DNA of 38,609 bases from an uncultured Myxococcales bacterium (GCA_903847405.1 CAINDP010000118.1:1-38609), one strand, 5' to 3'. Positions 1 to 8,838 are shown, counted from the stretch's first letter. Program-made: numbers and translations. Notes: generated from the letters alone by a model not told the origin.

Positions 1-12
1 GGGACCGCCTGA

Positions 13-102
13 AGGCTGTCCCCCCGTCCCAGGCTGTCCCCCCGTCCCAGGCTGTCCCCCCGTCCCAGGCTGTCCCCCTGTCCCGGCCTGTCCCCCCGTC
101 GC
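13..102. repeat. 18-bp tandem repeat, five units
   Basis: Five head-to-tail units of 18 bp, consensus AGGCTGTCCCCCCGTCCC, start at 13, 31, 49, 67 and 85; the last two units are slightly diverged. The AGGCTGTCCCCC part equals the right arm of the first 26-bp palindrome at 14325. The array lies downstream of the stop codon of the minus-strand gene that ends at 136. I see no gene in the first 135 bases, although something could enter from beyond the left edge. Confidence 0.85.
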
Positions 103-135
103 TCCACCACCATGCCGTCCCCCCTCGTCACGGGG

Positions 136-2706
136 CTACAACCCCTGGGCCCGCACGCGGATCGCGACGGTGGCACCCGGCGCCAGGTCGATTGCCGGCG
201 TCTGCGCCGACGTCGTCTGGAACAGCGAGGTCCAGCGTTGCACCGCATCCGTCGCCACCGGCACACCGTCGACCGCGAACTCCGGCGCACCCGACGGCGC
301 GTCCCAGCGCATGGCCAGGCGCCACGCCGTCACGTCCGCGGAACCCGCCCGCCGGGTGACCTGCACCACCGCCTCGCCCGCCACGCTCCGCTCGACGACC
401 AGATCGAACCGCTCGCCGCCCGCGCGCAGGCCCCGGAAGGCCATCCGCGGCCACCCCGCAGGCAGATGGGGCCGCAGCGTGATCCCCTGCGACGTGGCGT
501 CGGGCCGGAAGCCCACCAGGTATCGCAGGACCGCCTCGGCCACGATTCCCCCCTCCCAGGGCCGGAACTTGGTCGTGTAGTCGCCCAGCGCGCCGATCGG
601 GTCGTAGGCGATCGAAAGCCCCGAGTGGTCGTCGTAGATCATGTACTCGACCAGGTTTCCCGACGTGTCCAGGTCCGTGCGGACGGCCGCGAAGGCCGCC
701 GCCGCCTGGGGATGCCCGGTGTCCGTCATGGCGGCCAGCGTGTACCCGGGCAACATGCCGGTGTAGACCCCTTCCCAGGCGAACGTGCCTTCGTACAGTG
801 GGTCCGGACGGCTGACGATCTCGCCGGGGGCCCGCCCCAGTTGCTTCACCAGGCAATCCAGGGACGACTGGGCCAGCGGGTCGTCCCCGTCCTTCCACCC
901 GGACCAACTGACCTGGAGGGCCACGTCCTCGAACGGCAGCGACATCTGCAGCGTGTCCATCCAGGCGAACGCCGCCATGCACCCGTCGGTCCTCTGGAAG
1001 TGCGGGACGGAATCGCGTTCGACTTCCGCCGACAGGGCGCGAACCTCCTCGCCCTCCGCGACCTTCCCCAGGGCACCGGCCAGCCGGTCCAGTTCCCGGG
1101 CCGCCCCCAGCCACAGGAACGTCGAGTTCGCGGACCACGTCAGGTCATGGTGGGCATACTCCAGATCCAATCCGAAGGCCGCGTTCATGGCGGCCCGGTA
1201 CGTTTCGTCGCCGGTGAAGGGCAGCAGCCGGTCGATCCCGAACCCCTGGGCGAACAGGCACCGCCGCAGCAGGCCCCACCGATCCGTCGCCCGCGCCGGA
1301 TCCCCCGTGTACCGGTGGTGCAACCCGTACATGGTCACCATGTAGGACGGCGTTTCGCCCGCCACCCGGCCTTCCAAAGGCGCCATCGCGGCCCACTCCG
1401 GAGCCGCCGGCGCCGTCGTGACGTCCAGGTCCGCGTCGTAGCTGTTCTTCAGGTCGCCGGCGTACCGGATCGCCGCGTACACGTAGTCCAGCATGGCCTC
1501 GACGTCCTCGAACGCGCCGTACGCCAGCAGCGCCATGACCGGCCCGATGTTGTCCCGGGCCCACGTCCGCGTGTACTGGGACATCGGGCAGGTGGCGCCG
1601 GTCGCCGCGGTCTGGACCTTCAACGTCATCTTCATGCCGTCCAGGAAGTCCGCCACCATCGGGTCCGGGACGTCGGCCTGGACCGTGCCCGCTTCCCATC
1701 CGGTGTACGCCGTCGCCGCCGCGCCGAGGAACGCGGACATCGCCAGGGCCGGATCCTCGGTGAACCACCCGGGAACCGCGTCCGCCTCGGCGGTTTCGGC
1801 CGGGGCGTCGCCGGTGCAATGGGACAGCAGATGGACCGATTCGCCGCCCGGCGCCACGGGTTCCAGGCCCAGCACCAGGCGGCCGTCGATCGCCGATGCC
1901 GTCGCGCCGACGACGCCCTGGAACTGCGTGGCCAACCGGCGGACCCGCCCGTCGGAGGGGGCCTGGGTTTCCAGGAGGGTGCCGGCCGCCGGCGACGTCA
2001 CGGGGTTCGTCGGGACGACCACGATGGCCAGGGGTTGGGACGCAACGGCGCCGCGGTTCCGGACGATCACCTGCCGCAGGAAGCACGTCAGCGGGGCCTC
2101 GCCGCTGCCCGCCGGGGGCGCCAGATCGATCGTGTCCAGTTCCAGGTCGCCCAGCCGCCCCCGGGTCACGACGACCGGCGCCGACAGGCTGCGGCCGGCC
2201 CATTCCTCGTCGAAATCGGGAGGCGTCTGGTCGACGGCCCGCGCCAGGCGGATCGCGTAGTCCCCGAAGAAGTTGGCGCGACGCTCGTAGGTCGGCCCGA
2301 TCAGCGAATGCAGCGTGTTCAGCGGATCGGCCAGCCCCACGAACCCGAAGACCCGGCCGTTGCCGGTCCCGAAAGCCCCGCGATGGCCCACGTTCGGACG
2401 CGCGGCCACCGGGCCCGTGACATGGGTCGCATACCGGCTCATGCGGGCGAACGCCTCGGGGTGCTGCGCCGGGACCGTCCCGTCCAGGGGGAATCGGTCG
2501 GGCACGGTCCAGGCGACGCCCTCGGGGAGCCCGTCGGGAACGTCGGGCATGTCGGCAACGTCCAGCGCGTCCGACGCGTCCGCCGACACCTCGTCGCCGC
2601 CCTCGGGAGGCACGTCCGCCCCCGTCAGATCCGCCCCCGCCCCGGCCCCCGACCCGCACGCCGCCGCCAGCAACAGCACCGCCGCCCATCCCGCGCTTCG
2701 CACCAT
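136..2706 (-). CDS. Lipoprotein with six-hairpin glycosidase-like domain
   Basis: 856 residues. The start at 2706 gives a lipoprotein signal with lipobox cysteine at residue 17, followed by a GA- and Asp/Pro-rich linker; an in-frame upstream extension would bury this signal, and a GAGGG sequence precedes the chosen ATG. The body has the feel of an (alpha/alpha)6-barrel glycosidase: an aromatic/acidic TWARDN motif near residue 383, alternating helical segments, a DLTWSANSTFLW segment near residue 525 and a C-terminal beta-rich domain with LRPHLPAGWPRM, as seen closing many six-hairpin glycosidases. I infer hydrolysis of a polysaccharide or oligosaccharide at the cell surface; I cannot assign a GH family or substrate. 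It is followed in the window by other secreted hydrolases. Confidence 0.7.
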   Translation of the reverse strand: MVRSAGWAAVLLLAAACGSGAGAGADLTGADVPPEGGDEVSADASDALDVADMPDVPDGLPEGVAWTVPDRFPLDGTVPAQHPEAFARMSRYATHVTGPVAARPNVGHRGAFGTGNGRVFGFVGLADPLNTLHSLIGPTYERRANFFGDYAIRLARAVDQTPPDFDEEWAGRSLSAPVVVTRGRLGDLELDTIDLAPPAGSGEAPLTCFLRQVIVRNRGAVASQPLAIVVVPTNPVTSPAAGTLLETQAPSDGRVRRLATQFQGVVGATASAIDGRLVLGLEPVAPGGESVHLLSHCTGDAPAETAEADAVPGWFTEDPALAMSAFLGAAATAYTGWEAGTVQADVPDPMVADFLDGMKMTLKVQTAATGATCPMSQYTRTWARDNIGPVMALLAYGAFEDVEAMLDYVYAAIRYAGDLKNSYDADLDVTTAPAAPEWAAMAPLEGRVAGETPSYMVTMYGLHHRYTGDPARATDRWGLLRRCLFAQGFGIDRLLPFTGDETYRAAMNAAFGLDLEYAHHDLTWSANSTFLWLGAARELDRLAGALGKVAEGEEVRALSAEVERDSVPHFQRTDGCMAAFAWMDTLQMSLPFEDVALQVSWSGWKDGDDPLAQSSLDCLVKQLGRAPGEIVSRPDPLYEGTFAWEGVYTGMLPGYTLAAMTDTGHPQAAAAFAAVRTDLDTSGNLVEYMIYDDHSGLSIAYDPIGALGDYTTKFRPWEGGIVAEAVLRYLVGFRPDATSQGITLRPHLPAGWPRMAFRGLRAGGERFDLVVERSVAGEAVVQVTRRAGSADVTAWRLAMRWDAPSGAPEFAVDGVPVATDAVQRWTSLFQTTSAQTPAIDLAPGATVAIRVRAQGL

Positions 2707-2734
2707 GAATCGAGCCCTCGCCTGAAGCGGTCCT

Positions 2735-2764
2735 AGGGTAGCGTGGAGGTGCCCGAGACGTCCA
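2735..2764 (-). promoter_or_regulatory. Candidate promoter for the glycosidase-like lipoprotein
   Basis: On the minus strand TGGACG (2759-2764), an 18-bp spacer and TACCCT (2735-2740) lie about 30 bp upstream of the start at 2706. The match to the sigma-70 consensus is modest. Confidence 0.3.
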
Positions 2765-2806
2765 CCGAGGAATACTGAAAGGGGATCCGGGAGGTTGGGA
2801 AGAAAC

Positions 2807-4423
2807 CTACCTGGCCTGGCAACCGCCGCCGGTCGGGGCGCCGCCGGCGTCATTCGACAGGGTCTTTTCGCAACCGGGAGTGCCCGGGTTGCCGGCGCAG
2901 AAGATCTGACGGATCTCGTCGGCGGTCAGGGCGCTGGCGGGCTGACGGTTGTTCACCAGCCACGACGGGCTGGCGCTGACTCCCAGTTCCTGGCCGATGG
3001 CGGCGTCCGCGGCCAGCAGCTTCCGGCCCTCGGGACCCTTGGCGCACTTCTCGATGACCGCGGCCTTGATCGGGCCCTTGGCGCAGGCCTTCCAGTCCGG
3101 CGACTCGATGGCCTGGTTCCGGCACCACACGTAGTCCAGCCACAGGTTGTCCTTGCCGTACTTCGCGCTGGCGCAGATCTGGCGCAGGTCCTCGTCCACC
3201 TCGGCCTGGCCGTGCAGCGAGTCGATCGCCCCGCCCTCGCCGACATCCGCCAGGAAGTGGACCTTGAAGTCCATCTTCTTCCCGAAGGTGGCCAGGACTT
3301 CCTTCATGGCGTTCATCGCGACGATGCCGTAGGGGCACTGGCTCATGACGAACACCTCGAGGGTGCCCTTCCGTTCGGGACGGCACGCGAAGTCGGCCGT
3401 GCACCCCGGGTCGTCGCAATCGATCTTCCCGTTCCCGTCGTCGTCGGTCCCGTTGCCGCAGATCTCGGCCGTCGGATCGAAGCCGGCGTCCACCGTCAGC
3501 AGGCGGTAGGGCCCGGCCGCCTCGAAGTACTTTTCGATCTGGGCGAACGACGGGTCCTTCGTGACCTCCTCGCTGAACAGGAAGGCCGGCAGGAACTTCT
3601 GGTCCGCCGCCCGCAGGGTCGCATACAGCGCCTTCCCGTCGTCGCTGCCGTACTCCAGGACGCGGTCCTTCAGGCCCGGGAAGATGCCGCGCAGTTGCTG
3701 CAGGCCGATTTCGACGGCCTTTCCACAGGGTTCGCACCGCGGGTCGGTCAGGACCGTCAACGGGACGGTCACCGGAACCGGCAGCGTCGCGCAGACCGCC
3801 GGCTTGCCGCCGGTCACCAGGCCGCACAGGGTGCGCAGGTACGATTCCGTCGTGCGGGGACCCTCGAACGGCTTGCCGTTGACGGCCATCGACGGGGACC
3901 CCTGGACGCCCAACTGCTCCGAGTGCTGGAACGACGCCTTCAGCAGCGCCTTCCCCTCGTCGCCTTCGGCGCAGGCCGTCACGGCGGCCACGTCGATGCC
4001 GGCCTTCTGGGCGCAGGGCCCGAAACTGTCCGGTACGGACTGGGGATCGATGTTCATGCAGGAAATCACCCCGCGGTACGCCCGGGGCGCCAGTTTCGCC
4101 GCACAGGCCTGCAGCAGGTCCCCGCGCAGTTCCGGCTCGCCGTGCATCGAGGTCAGACTGCCGTCGTCCTCGACCCCGCCGATGAAGTGCAGGCGGAAGT
4201 CCACCGCGTCGCCCAACTGCTCCAGCGCCGGGAACAGGGCGCTTTCGGCCTGGACGCCGTAGGGACAGCGCGACATCACGAACAGTTCGACCTGGACCGG
4301 TGTCGCCGCGACCTCGGCGGCGACCGGCTTGGGCGGCGTGTCATCCGCCTTGCGGGAGTGGCAGCCCAGGGTCAGCAACAGGGCGACGGCCACGGTCGAA
4401 ACAGCCAGCGTGCGAGCCATCAT
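2807..4423 (-). CDS. Lipoprotein with three thioredoxin-fold domains
   Basis: 538 residues. The tandem ATG at 4423/4420 follows GGAGGG; the signal peptide ends in a lipobox (LTLGC, Cys21). Three thioredoxin-like domains follow. Domains 1 and 3 carry CPYG at residues 53-56 and 363-366 in the context FVMSxCPYG, each followed by Cys-rich helices and a probable cis-proline (GSPS and SASPSW), as in DsbA/GILT-like proteins. Domain 2 has a true CEPC pair at 230-233 and FLPAF as probable cis-Pro. Between domains 2 and 3 is a short acidic module, CGNGTDDDGNGKIDC (about 322-336), like the putative metal-binding motifs common in Myxococcota. I infer periplasmic or outer-membrane thiol-disulfide or thiol-carrier chemistry; substrate unknown. 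The reading frame stays open far upstream, but that part overlaps the epimerase gene and is not real coding. Confidence 0.8.
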   Translation of the reverse strand: MMARTLAVSTVAVALLLTLGCHSRKADDTPPKPVAAEVAATPVQVELFVMSRCPYGVQAESALFPALEQLGDAVDFRLHFIGGVEDDGSLTSMHGEPELRGDLLQACAAKLAPRAYRGVISCMNIDPQSVPDSFGPCAQKAGIDVAAVTACAEGDEGKALLKASFQHSEQLGVQGSPSMAVNGKPFEGPRTTESYLRTLCGLVTGGKPAVCATLPVPVTVPLTVLTDPRCEPCGKAVEIGLQQLRGIFPGLKDRVLEYGSDDGKALYATLRAADQKFLPAFLFSEEVTKDPSFAQIEKYFEAAGPYRLLTVDAGFDPTAEICGNGTDDDGNGKIDCDDPGCTADFACRPERKGTLEVFVMSQCPYGIVAMNAMKEVLATFGKKMDFKVHFLADVGEGGAIDSLHGQAEVDEDLRQICASAKYGKDNLWLDYVWCRNQAIESPDWKACAKGPIKAAVIEKCAKGPEGRKLLAADAAIGQELGVSASPSWLVNNRQPASALTADEIRQIFCAGNPGTPGCEKTLSNDAGGAPTGGGCQAR

Positions 4424-4446
4424 GGGACCCTCCAGAATTCCGGCAC

Positions 4447-4475
4447 AGGGTACACCCGTCGAACCCGATTGGACA
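4447..4475 (-). promoter_or_regulatory. Candidate promoter for the thioredoxin-fold lipoprotein
   Basis: Minus strand TGTCCA (4470-4475), 17-bp spacer, TACCCT (4447-4452), about 24 bp upstream of the start at 4423. Spacing is ideal, the hexamers are weak. Confidence 0.3.
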
Positions 4476-4497
4476 GTTCTGGCGCCCGCGAACCGCG

Positions 4498-5391
4498 CTA
4501 CAGCGCCGACCGCAGCGCAGTCGGCAGATCCGGGCTGGCAAAGCGGTAGCCCGACTCCGTGGCGACCCGCGGCAGGACCCGCTGGGACGCCAGCAGGGCC
4601 TCCGCGAACTGGCCCAGGACGATGCGCAGCGCAAAGCCGGGCACAGGCACCAGGGCGGGTCGCCCCAGGGCCTTTCCCAGTTCCCGGGCAAACTCCCGGT
4701 TGATGACCGGCGCCGGTCCGACCACGTTCAGGGGCCCGTCCAGGCCCGGCGCCGTCGCGGCGTGCAGCAGCATTCCCACGACGTCGTCGATGGCGACCCA
4801 CGGCATCCATTGGCCGCCCAGGCCGAAGGGACCGCCCAGCCCGACCCGGTAGATCGGAAGCATCGCGGCCAGCGCGCCGCCGTCCGGCCCCAGGACCACC
4901 CCGATGCGCGGCGCCACCACGCGCATCCCGAACGCGCGCGCCTTCCAGGCTTCCGCTTCCCAGGCGACGCAGACCTCCGACAGGAAGTCGCTCCCCGGCC
5001 CGCTGGCCTCGTCCAGGATTTCGTCGCCCCGGGACCCGTAGTACCCGACCGCCGAGGCACTGACCAGCACCGCCGGAGGCCGCGGCAGTTCGCGCAGCGT
5101 GGCCACCAGGTTCCGGGTGCCCGACACGCGGCTGCCCAGGATGCGGGCCTTTCGCTCCCGGGTCCACCGGCCCGACCCCACGTTCTCGCCGGCCAGGTGG
5201 ATCACCGCGTCCACGCCCTCGAAGGCCTCGTGCGGCGGCGGCCCCGATTCGGCGTCCCACCGGAAGGCGTCCACCGGCCCCAGGTCGGCCCGCGCCCGAA
5301 CCGGATCCCGGGACAGCACGGCCGGCCGCTCCAGCCGTGCGACCAGGCGACGCCCGATGAACCCCGTGGCACCTGTGACCAGCACGCGCAT
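4498..5391 (-). CDS. TIGR01777/YfcH-type NAD(P)-dependent epimerase-like protein
   Basis: 297 residues, cytoplasmic. It starts with the Rossmann glycine motif GATGFIG (residues 7-13) of extended short-chain dehydrogenases, has the VIHLAGENVG segment and the SASAVGYYG segment typical of the YfcH/TIGR01777 group, and ends in the DUF1731-like C-terminal region (PALVPVPGFALRIVLGQFAE). Length is normal for the family. The ATG follows a clear GGAGG seven bases upstream. Members are widespread but their substrate is not firmly known; I infer a nucleotide-sugar- or small-molecule-type oxidoreductase/epimerase fold without naming a reaction. It has its own promoter and stands between two secreted-protein genes on the same strand, so no shared pathway is implied. 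Confidence 0.9.
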   Translation of the reverse strand: MRVLVTGATGFIGRRLVARLERPAVLSRDPVRARADLGPVDAFRWDAESGPPPHEAFEGVDAVIHLAGENVGSGRWTRERKARILGSRVSGTRNLVATLRELPRPPAVLVSASAVGYYGSRGDEILDEASGPGSDFLSEVCVAWEAEAWKARAFGMRVVAPRIGVVLGPDGGALAAMLPIYRVGLGGPFGLGGQWMPWVAIDDVVGMLLHAATAPGLDGPLNVVGPAPVINREFARELGKALGRPALVPVPGFALRIVLGQFAEALLASQRVLPRVATESGYRFASPDLPTALRSAL

Positions 5392-5414
5392 GGATGCCTC
5401 CGAACAGGGAGTCC

Positions 5415-5443
5415 AGTGTAGGCAGGCCCAGGGGAGGGGTCAA
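5415..5443 (-). promoter_or_regulatory. Sigma-70-like promoter of the epimerase gene
   Basis: Minus strand TTGACC (5438-5443), 17-bp spacer, TACACT (5415-5420). The predicted start of transcription lies about 17 bp upstream of the ATG at 5391, just ahead of its GGAGG. Confidence 0.65.
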
Positions 5444-5483
5444 TGCGGGGGGGTTGGAATGGAGGTGGCCGTGTGGCGGGCGG

Positions 5484-7775
5484 CTACTTGCCGGTCGGGT
5501 GCGGGGGCAGGCGATCCGGGAAGTCGGCCGGGACCAGGACGTCCGCCTCTTCCTTCAGGCGGTAGAACTGCTCGGCCGCCCGGATGACCTCGAACAGGGC
5601 GTCCTCGAAGCTGTTGGTCGAATCCTTCGTCAGGTCCTCGCCCCACCGGTTCGTCACCTGGTTCACGAAGAAGTGGCCGCTGTTGCACTCCTGCGTGAAG
5701 CCGTCCCGGCTGATCTTGGTGATCGCGCACTCCTCGTGCGTGCCCTTGCACTGCGCCTCGGAGCACGTGAACATGCCCGCGTCGTCCTTGTAGCAGTTGC
5801 AGTACCGCTCGCCGGTATCGTCCTTGCGGTAGCAGCACTGCCCGTCGGGCGCCATCAGCACGAAGCGCGGCGTGGTTCCATAGCCCCAGGTCAGGTTCAT
5901 GATGGCGGTGATCGCGATGGTGTCCTTCAGGGGCATGCCCACGCCCGGCAGGATCAGGCCCAGCGGATACCGGGTGGTCGCGTTCACTTCCGAATCGTAC
6001 TCCGGGGGCAGGTTCACGGCGTACCAGCGCCGCTGGCCCAGGATTTCGCTGTAGTACGACCGGTACTCGATGCGCCCGTCGAACTCGTAGTTGTCCACCC
6101 ACATCGCGTCGGGCAGGCGGGCCATCGTCATGGTGTACAGGACGCCGGCACGCAGCGACACCTCGGTCCCGTTGCCCACGTGGCCGCCGCTGCCGCTGAG
6201 GGGATCGGCGGTGGGGTCGCCGTAGCCCATGATCGCGGCATCGCCGAAGGACTTGCGGGACCAGTCGATCCCGCCGAGGTCCATCATGACGTCCTCGTTC
6301 AGGGAGTTCGGCAGCATCGCGTCCGGGTTGCCGCCGAAGTCCATGTACCGCTTCACGTTGATGCCGCGCAAGGTCAGGGCGTTGGCCGCGTGGACCATGT
6401 GGGTCAGCGCGTGCAGCGCGTCCCGGATGCCGCCATCGAAGTAGTACTGCTTCTCCTTCAGCACCTCGATCGGGGCCTTCCGGAAGAAGGAACGGGAATC
6501 GGCGTCGATCATCTTCTGGAGATTCGGGTTGTTGGTGTATTTCCCGTCGCCCTCGCCGAAGTCCTTGAACCCGATCGCCGACTCGGCCAGACCGTCCAGG
6601 CCCAGGTCGCTGAAAATCTCGTCCTCGTCGTACTCGTAGTTGCCCTCGGTGCCGCCGGGGTTGGTCAGCAGGTCGAAATCGTCGCCGTTCGGATCCGTGC
6701 CCTCGACGTAGGCTGCGTTCGGGCCGACCGAGCACCCGCCGTCCCCGTCCTCGCGGACGTTCGGGCAGCCATCGACGCCCCAGTCGCTCCAGCGCTCGCT
6801 CATGTTGATGACCATGGGTTCACCGTAGTCGTGCCGGCCATTGGCGTTCAGGTCCACCGACAGCAGCAGCGGGACGGGCCGCGAGTAGGCGTGGGCGGGG
6901 TCATACGCGGCGGTCAGTTTGCGGAAATCAGGGTTCAACTTCCCGCACTTGTTCGGGTCCCCCTGGTAGCAGCCGACGGGCGTTTCGCCGTCGCAATAGC
7001 CGACCAGGTCGTAGGTGCCCTGGGGGTTGTACTCGACGTTGTAGTTGTAGGGCTTGCCCACCTTGACCGGGTTCGCGCAACGGTCCGAACTGCTGCGCAG
7101 CAACTCGGACGGCTGGACGCCGGGGGGCAGCAGCGGGTGGTCGGGGTTGTAACTGATGATGTTGCCGTATGCGAAGGCCATGCTTTCCAGGACGTCGTTG
7201 TAGAAGTCCCGGTCCCAGGTGCCGCCCTGGGTGTCAAAGTGGAAGTGGTTGAAATCCCATTCGTATTCCCAGGGCTGCTTCTTCACGTTCGCCGTGCCGC
7301 AGAACACCAGCGGGTTGTCCGGGTTGTTGATGTCCGCCAGGACGTCGGGCTGCAGCAACTGGTCCAGAGGGCAGAAGCCGCCACCCATGTACTCGCGGAT
7401 CATGTGGGCCAGGTAGCGGAAGTCGATGTAGCCGCCCAGGCCGCCGGCCGCGTCGAACCACTCGGGGTGGTGGGCCGCCACGGTCAGCGCCATCGCGCCC
7501 ATGGACATGCCGGCGACCGTCCGGAAGGTGAAGTGCTTCAACACCATCGGGACGTCCTCGGGAACGTCGGTCACGACGTCCGGGTCACCCGGATCGTCGA
7601 CGGCGTCGGGCGTCGTCACGTCCGGAACGTCCGCCACGTCGGAGGGTTGCGGGGTGTCGGCAGTGTCCAGCACGCCGGGGTCGGTCCCCAGGTCCGCGGG
7701 GCTGTCGTCCCCGCCGCAGGCCGCGAAACCGGCCACCAGGAACATCACCGCGATCGAAACTGCGAAGCGCTTCAC
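5484..7775 (-). CDS. Esterase-like lipoprotein with apparently permuted alpha/beta-hydrolase fold
   Basis: 763 residues from a GTG start preceded by GGAGGG; lipobox Cys20, then an Asp/Pro linker to about residue 77. The nucleophile elbow GMSMG (Ser91) and the helix after it (AMALTVAAHHPEWFDAA) come immediately after the linker, with no room for the strands that normally precede it. The segment that opens an esterase-D/feruloyl-esterase-type domain (YAVNLPPEYD, then RYPLGLILPGVG and FVLMAPDGQ) is instead near the C-terminus, from about 585. It is followed by a Cys-rich insert and the helix SFEDALFEVI that usually leads into the nucleophile. The middle contains DLNANGRHDYGEP, an EF-hand/dockerin-like calcium loop. 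I infer a surface esterase; the catalytic Asp and His are not certain. An upstream ATG in the same frame lacks a signal sequence and is not chosen. Confidence 0.75.
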   Translation of the reverse strand: MKRFAVSIAVMFLVAGFAACGGDDSPADLGTDPGVLDTADTPQPSDVADVPDVTTPDAVDDPGDPDVVTDVPEDVPMVLKHFTFRTVAGMSMGAMALTVAAHHPEWFDAAGGLGGYIDFRYLAHMIREYMGGGFCPLDQLLQPDVLADINNPDNPLVFCGTANVKKQPWEYEWDFNHFHFDTQGGTWDRDFYNDVLESMAFAYGNIISYNPDHPLLPPGVQPSELLRSSSDRCANPVKVGKPYNYNVEYNPQGTYDLVGYCDGETPVGCYQGDPNKCGKLNPDFRKLTAAYDPAHAYSRPVPLLLSVDLNANGRHDYGEPMVINMSERWSDWGVDGCPNVREDGDGGCSVGPNAAYVEGTDPNGDDFDLLTNPGGTEGNYEYDEDEIFSDLGLDGLAESAIGFKDFGEGDGKYTNNPNLQKMIDADSRSFFRKAPIEVLKEKQYYFDGGIRDALHALTHMVHAANALTLRGINVKRYMDFGGNPDAMLPNSLNEDVMMDLGGIDWSRKSFGDAAIMGYGDPTADPLSGSGGHVGNGTEVSLRAGVLYTMTMARLPDAMWVDNYEFDGRIEYRSYYSEILGQRRWYAVNLPPEYDSEVNATTRYPLGLILPGVGMPLKDTIAITAIMNLTWGYGTTPRFVLMAPDGQCCYRKDDTGERYCNCYKDDAGMFTCSEAQCKGTHEECAITKISRDGFTQECNSGHFFVNQVTNRWGEDLTKDSTNSFEDALFEVIRAAEQFYRLKEEADVLVPADFPDRLPPHPTGK

Positions 7776-7821
7776 GGAACCCTCCGGAAGAAGAAGCAGG
7801 GTCCTGCAACCCGGCGCAGGC

Positions 7822-7850
7822 ATTGTAGGGAAGCGTTCACCGCCGCACAA
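7822..7850 (-). promoter_or_regulatory. Candidate promoter of the permuted esterase gene
   Basis: Minus strand TTGTGC (7845-7850), 17-bp spacer, TACAAT (7822-7827); about 47 bp upstream of the GTG at 7775. Confidence 0.5.
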
Positions 7851-7895
7851 TGCCCGAATTGACACACTGAGTCATGGATCACGGGGCAGGGTGGG

Positions 7896-8813
7896 TCACG
7901 GCGCCAGGCGCAGGTCCGCGACGATGGGCCAGTGGTCGGAGGGGAACTTCGGCCCGGTCCCGTAGCGGGTCAGATCCACGCGCCAGTCCGCGGCGGTCCA
8001 GCCCGTCCCCGCGACAAAGACGTGGTCGATGCGGATTGCGGGGTCGTACGTCAGGGGCGGCACGTCGTTCGAATCCACGTGGGGTTCCGGGGCCAGCGCA
8101 TACGCGTCCTGGAACCGGAAGCCCTGTCCGGCCACGCCGCCCGTCAGGATCGCGTAGGCCGGGTGCGCGGGTTCGGCGTTGAAGTCCCCGACCAGGATCA
8201 CCGGCATCCGGTCGGCCCAGGGCGCCGTGCGCTCCAGGACCATCGGGGCCATCTTTTCCTGGGCGGGGTTGTTCGCGTCGAAGTGCGTCACGGCGAAGAA
8301 GATCTCGCGGCCCGCCAGCCGATCGTTCAGCCGCGCCCAGTGTACGTGGCGCGGGATCACCTGTCCGTCGATCAGCCCGACGGACCACGGGATGTCGGGA
8401 GTGGGGCTCAGCCAGTAGATGCCGTGTTCCAGCACGTCGAAGCGGTCGATCCGGTACATCAACGTCGCATCGGGGTTGGGCAGCCACTGCTCTGCGTCGT
8501 TCCCTTCGTAGTACAGGGCCGCGAAGCCCGGCGCCACGGCGAGGACCTGGGCAACGTCCTCCGGGAACATCAGTTCCTGCAGCCCCATCAGGTCGGGCGC
8601 GTACCGGCTGAAGATGTCCTGGAAGGCCTTCAGGCGCTCCTCCCACGGATCGTAGGTGTCGTCGCACCACGCGCACAGGACGTTGAAGGACATGACCTTG
8701 TACGACGTCGGCTCGGGCGGGGTGTCGGTGTCGCTGCCGCAGGCCCCCAGGATCCAGGCCGCCGAAAGGGCGGCCAGCGCCGTCAACACCCGGATCCCAC
8801 GGGTCGTTCGCAC
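7896..8813 (-). CDS. Endonuclease/exonuclease/phosphatase-family lipoprotein
   Basis: 305 residues from a GTG start preceded by GGAGGG; lipobox ILGAC with Cys25, short linker, then the complete EEP (DNase I-like) fold: MSFNVL with the metal-site Asn, GLQE with the metal-binding Glu, THFDANN, the catalytic VGDFNAEP, IDHVFV and the terminal SDHWPIV. All hallmark catalytic positions are present, so the enzyme should be active. Family members cleave phosphodiester or phosphomonoester bonds in DNA, sphingomyelin, inositol phosphates and related compounds; which applies here cannot be read from the sequence. It begins 25 bp after the stop of the hydrolase gene at 8839, so the two are probably cotranscribed. 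Confidence 0.9.
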   Translation of the reverse strand: MRTTRGIRVLTALAALSAAWILGACGSDTDTPPEPTSYKVMSFNVLCAWCDDTYDPWEERLKAFQDIFSRYAPDLMGLQELMFPEDVAQVLAVAPGFAALYYEGNDAEQWLPNPDATLMYRIDRFDVLEHGIYWLSPTPDIPWSVGLIDGQVIPRHVHWARLNDRLAGREIFFAVTHFDANNPAQEKMAPMVLERTAPWADRMPVILVGDFNAEPAHPAYAILTGGVAGQGFRFQDAYALAPEPHVDSNDVPPLTYDPAIRIDHVFVAGTGWTAADWRVDLTRYGTGPKFPSDHWPIVADLRLAP

Positions 8814-8838
8814 GGGCCCTCCCTGTCGAACCGGCGGC

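Noticed and set aside
13-102. Left-edge array considered as a CRISPR
   Set aside because: Units are 18 bp, abut directly and have no unique spacers.
112-2736. Long open frame on the plus strand opposite the glycosidase-like lipoprotein
   Set aside because: It is Arg/Pro/Gln-rich with no domain or signal; it is a mirror of the codon bias of the real minus-strand gene.
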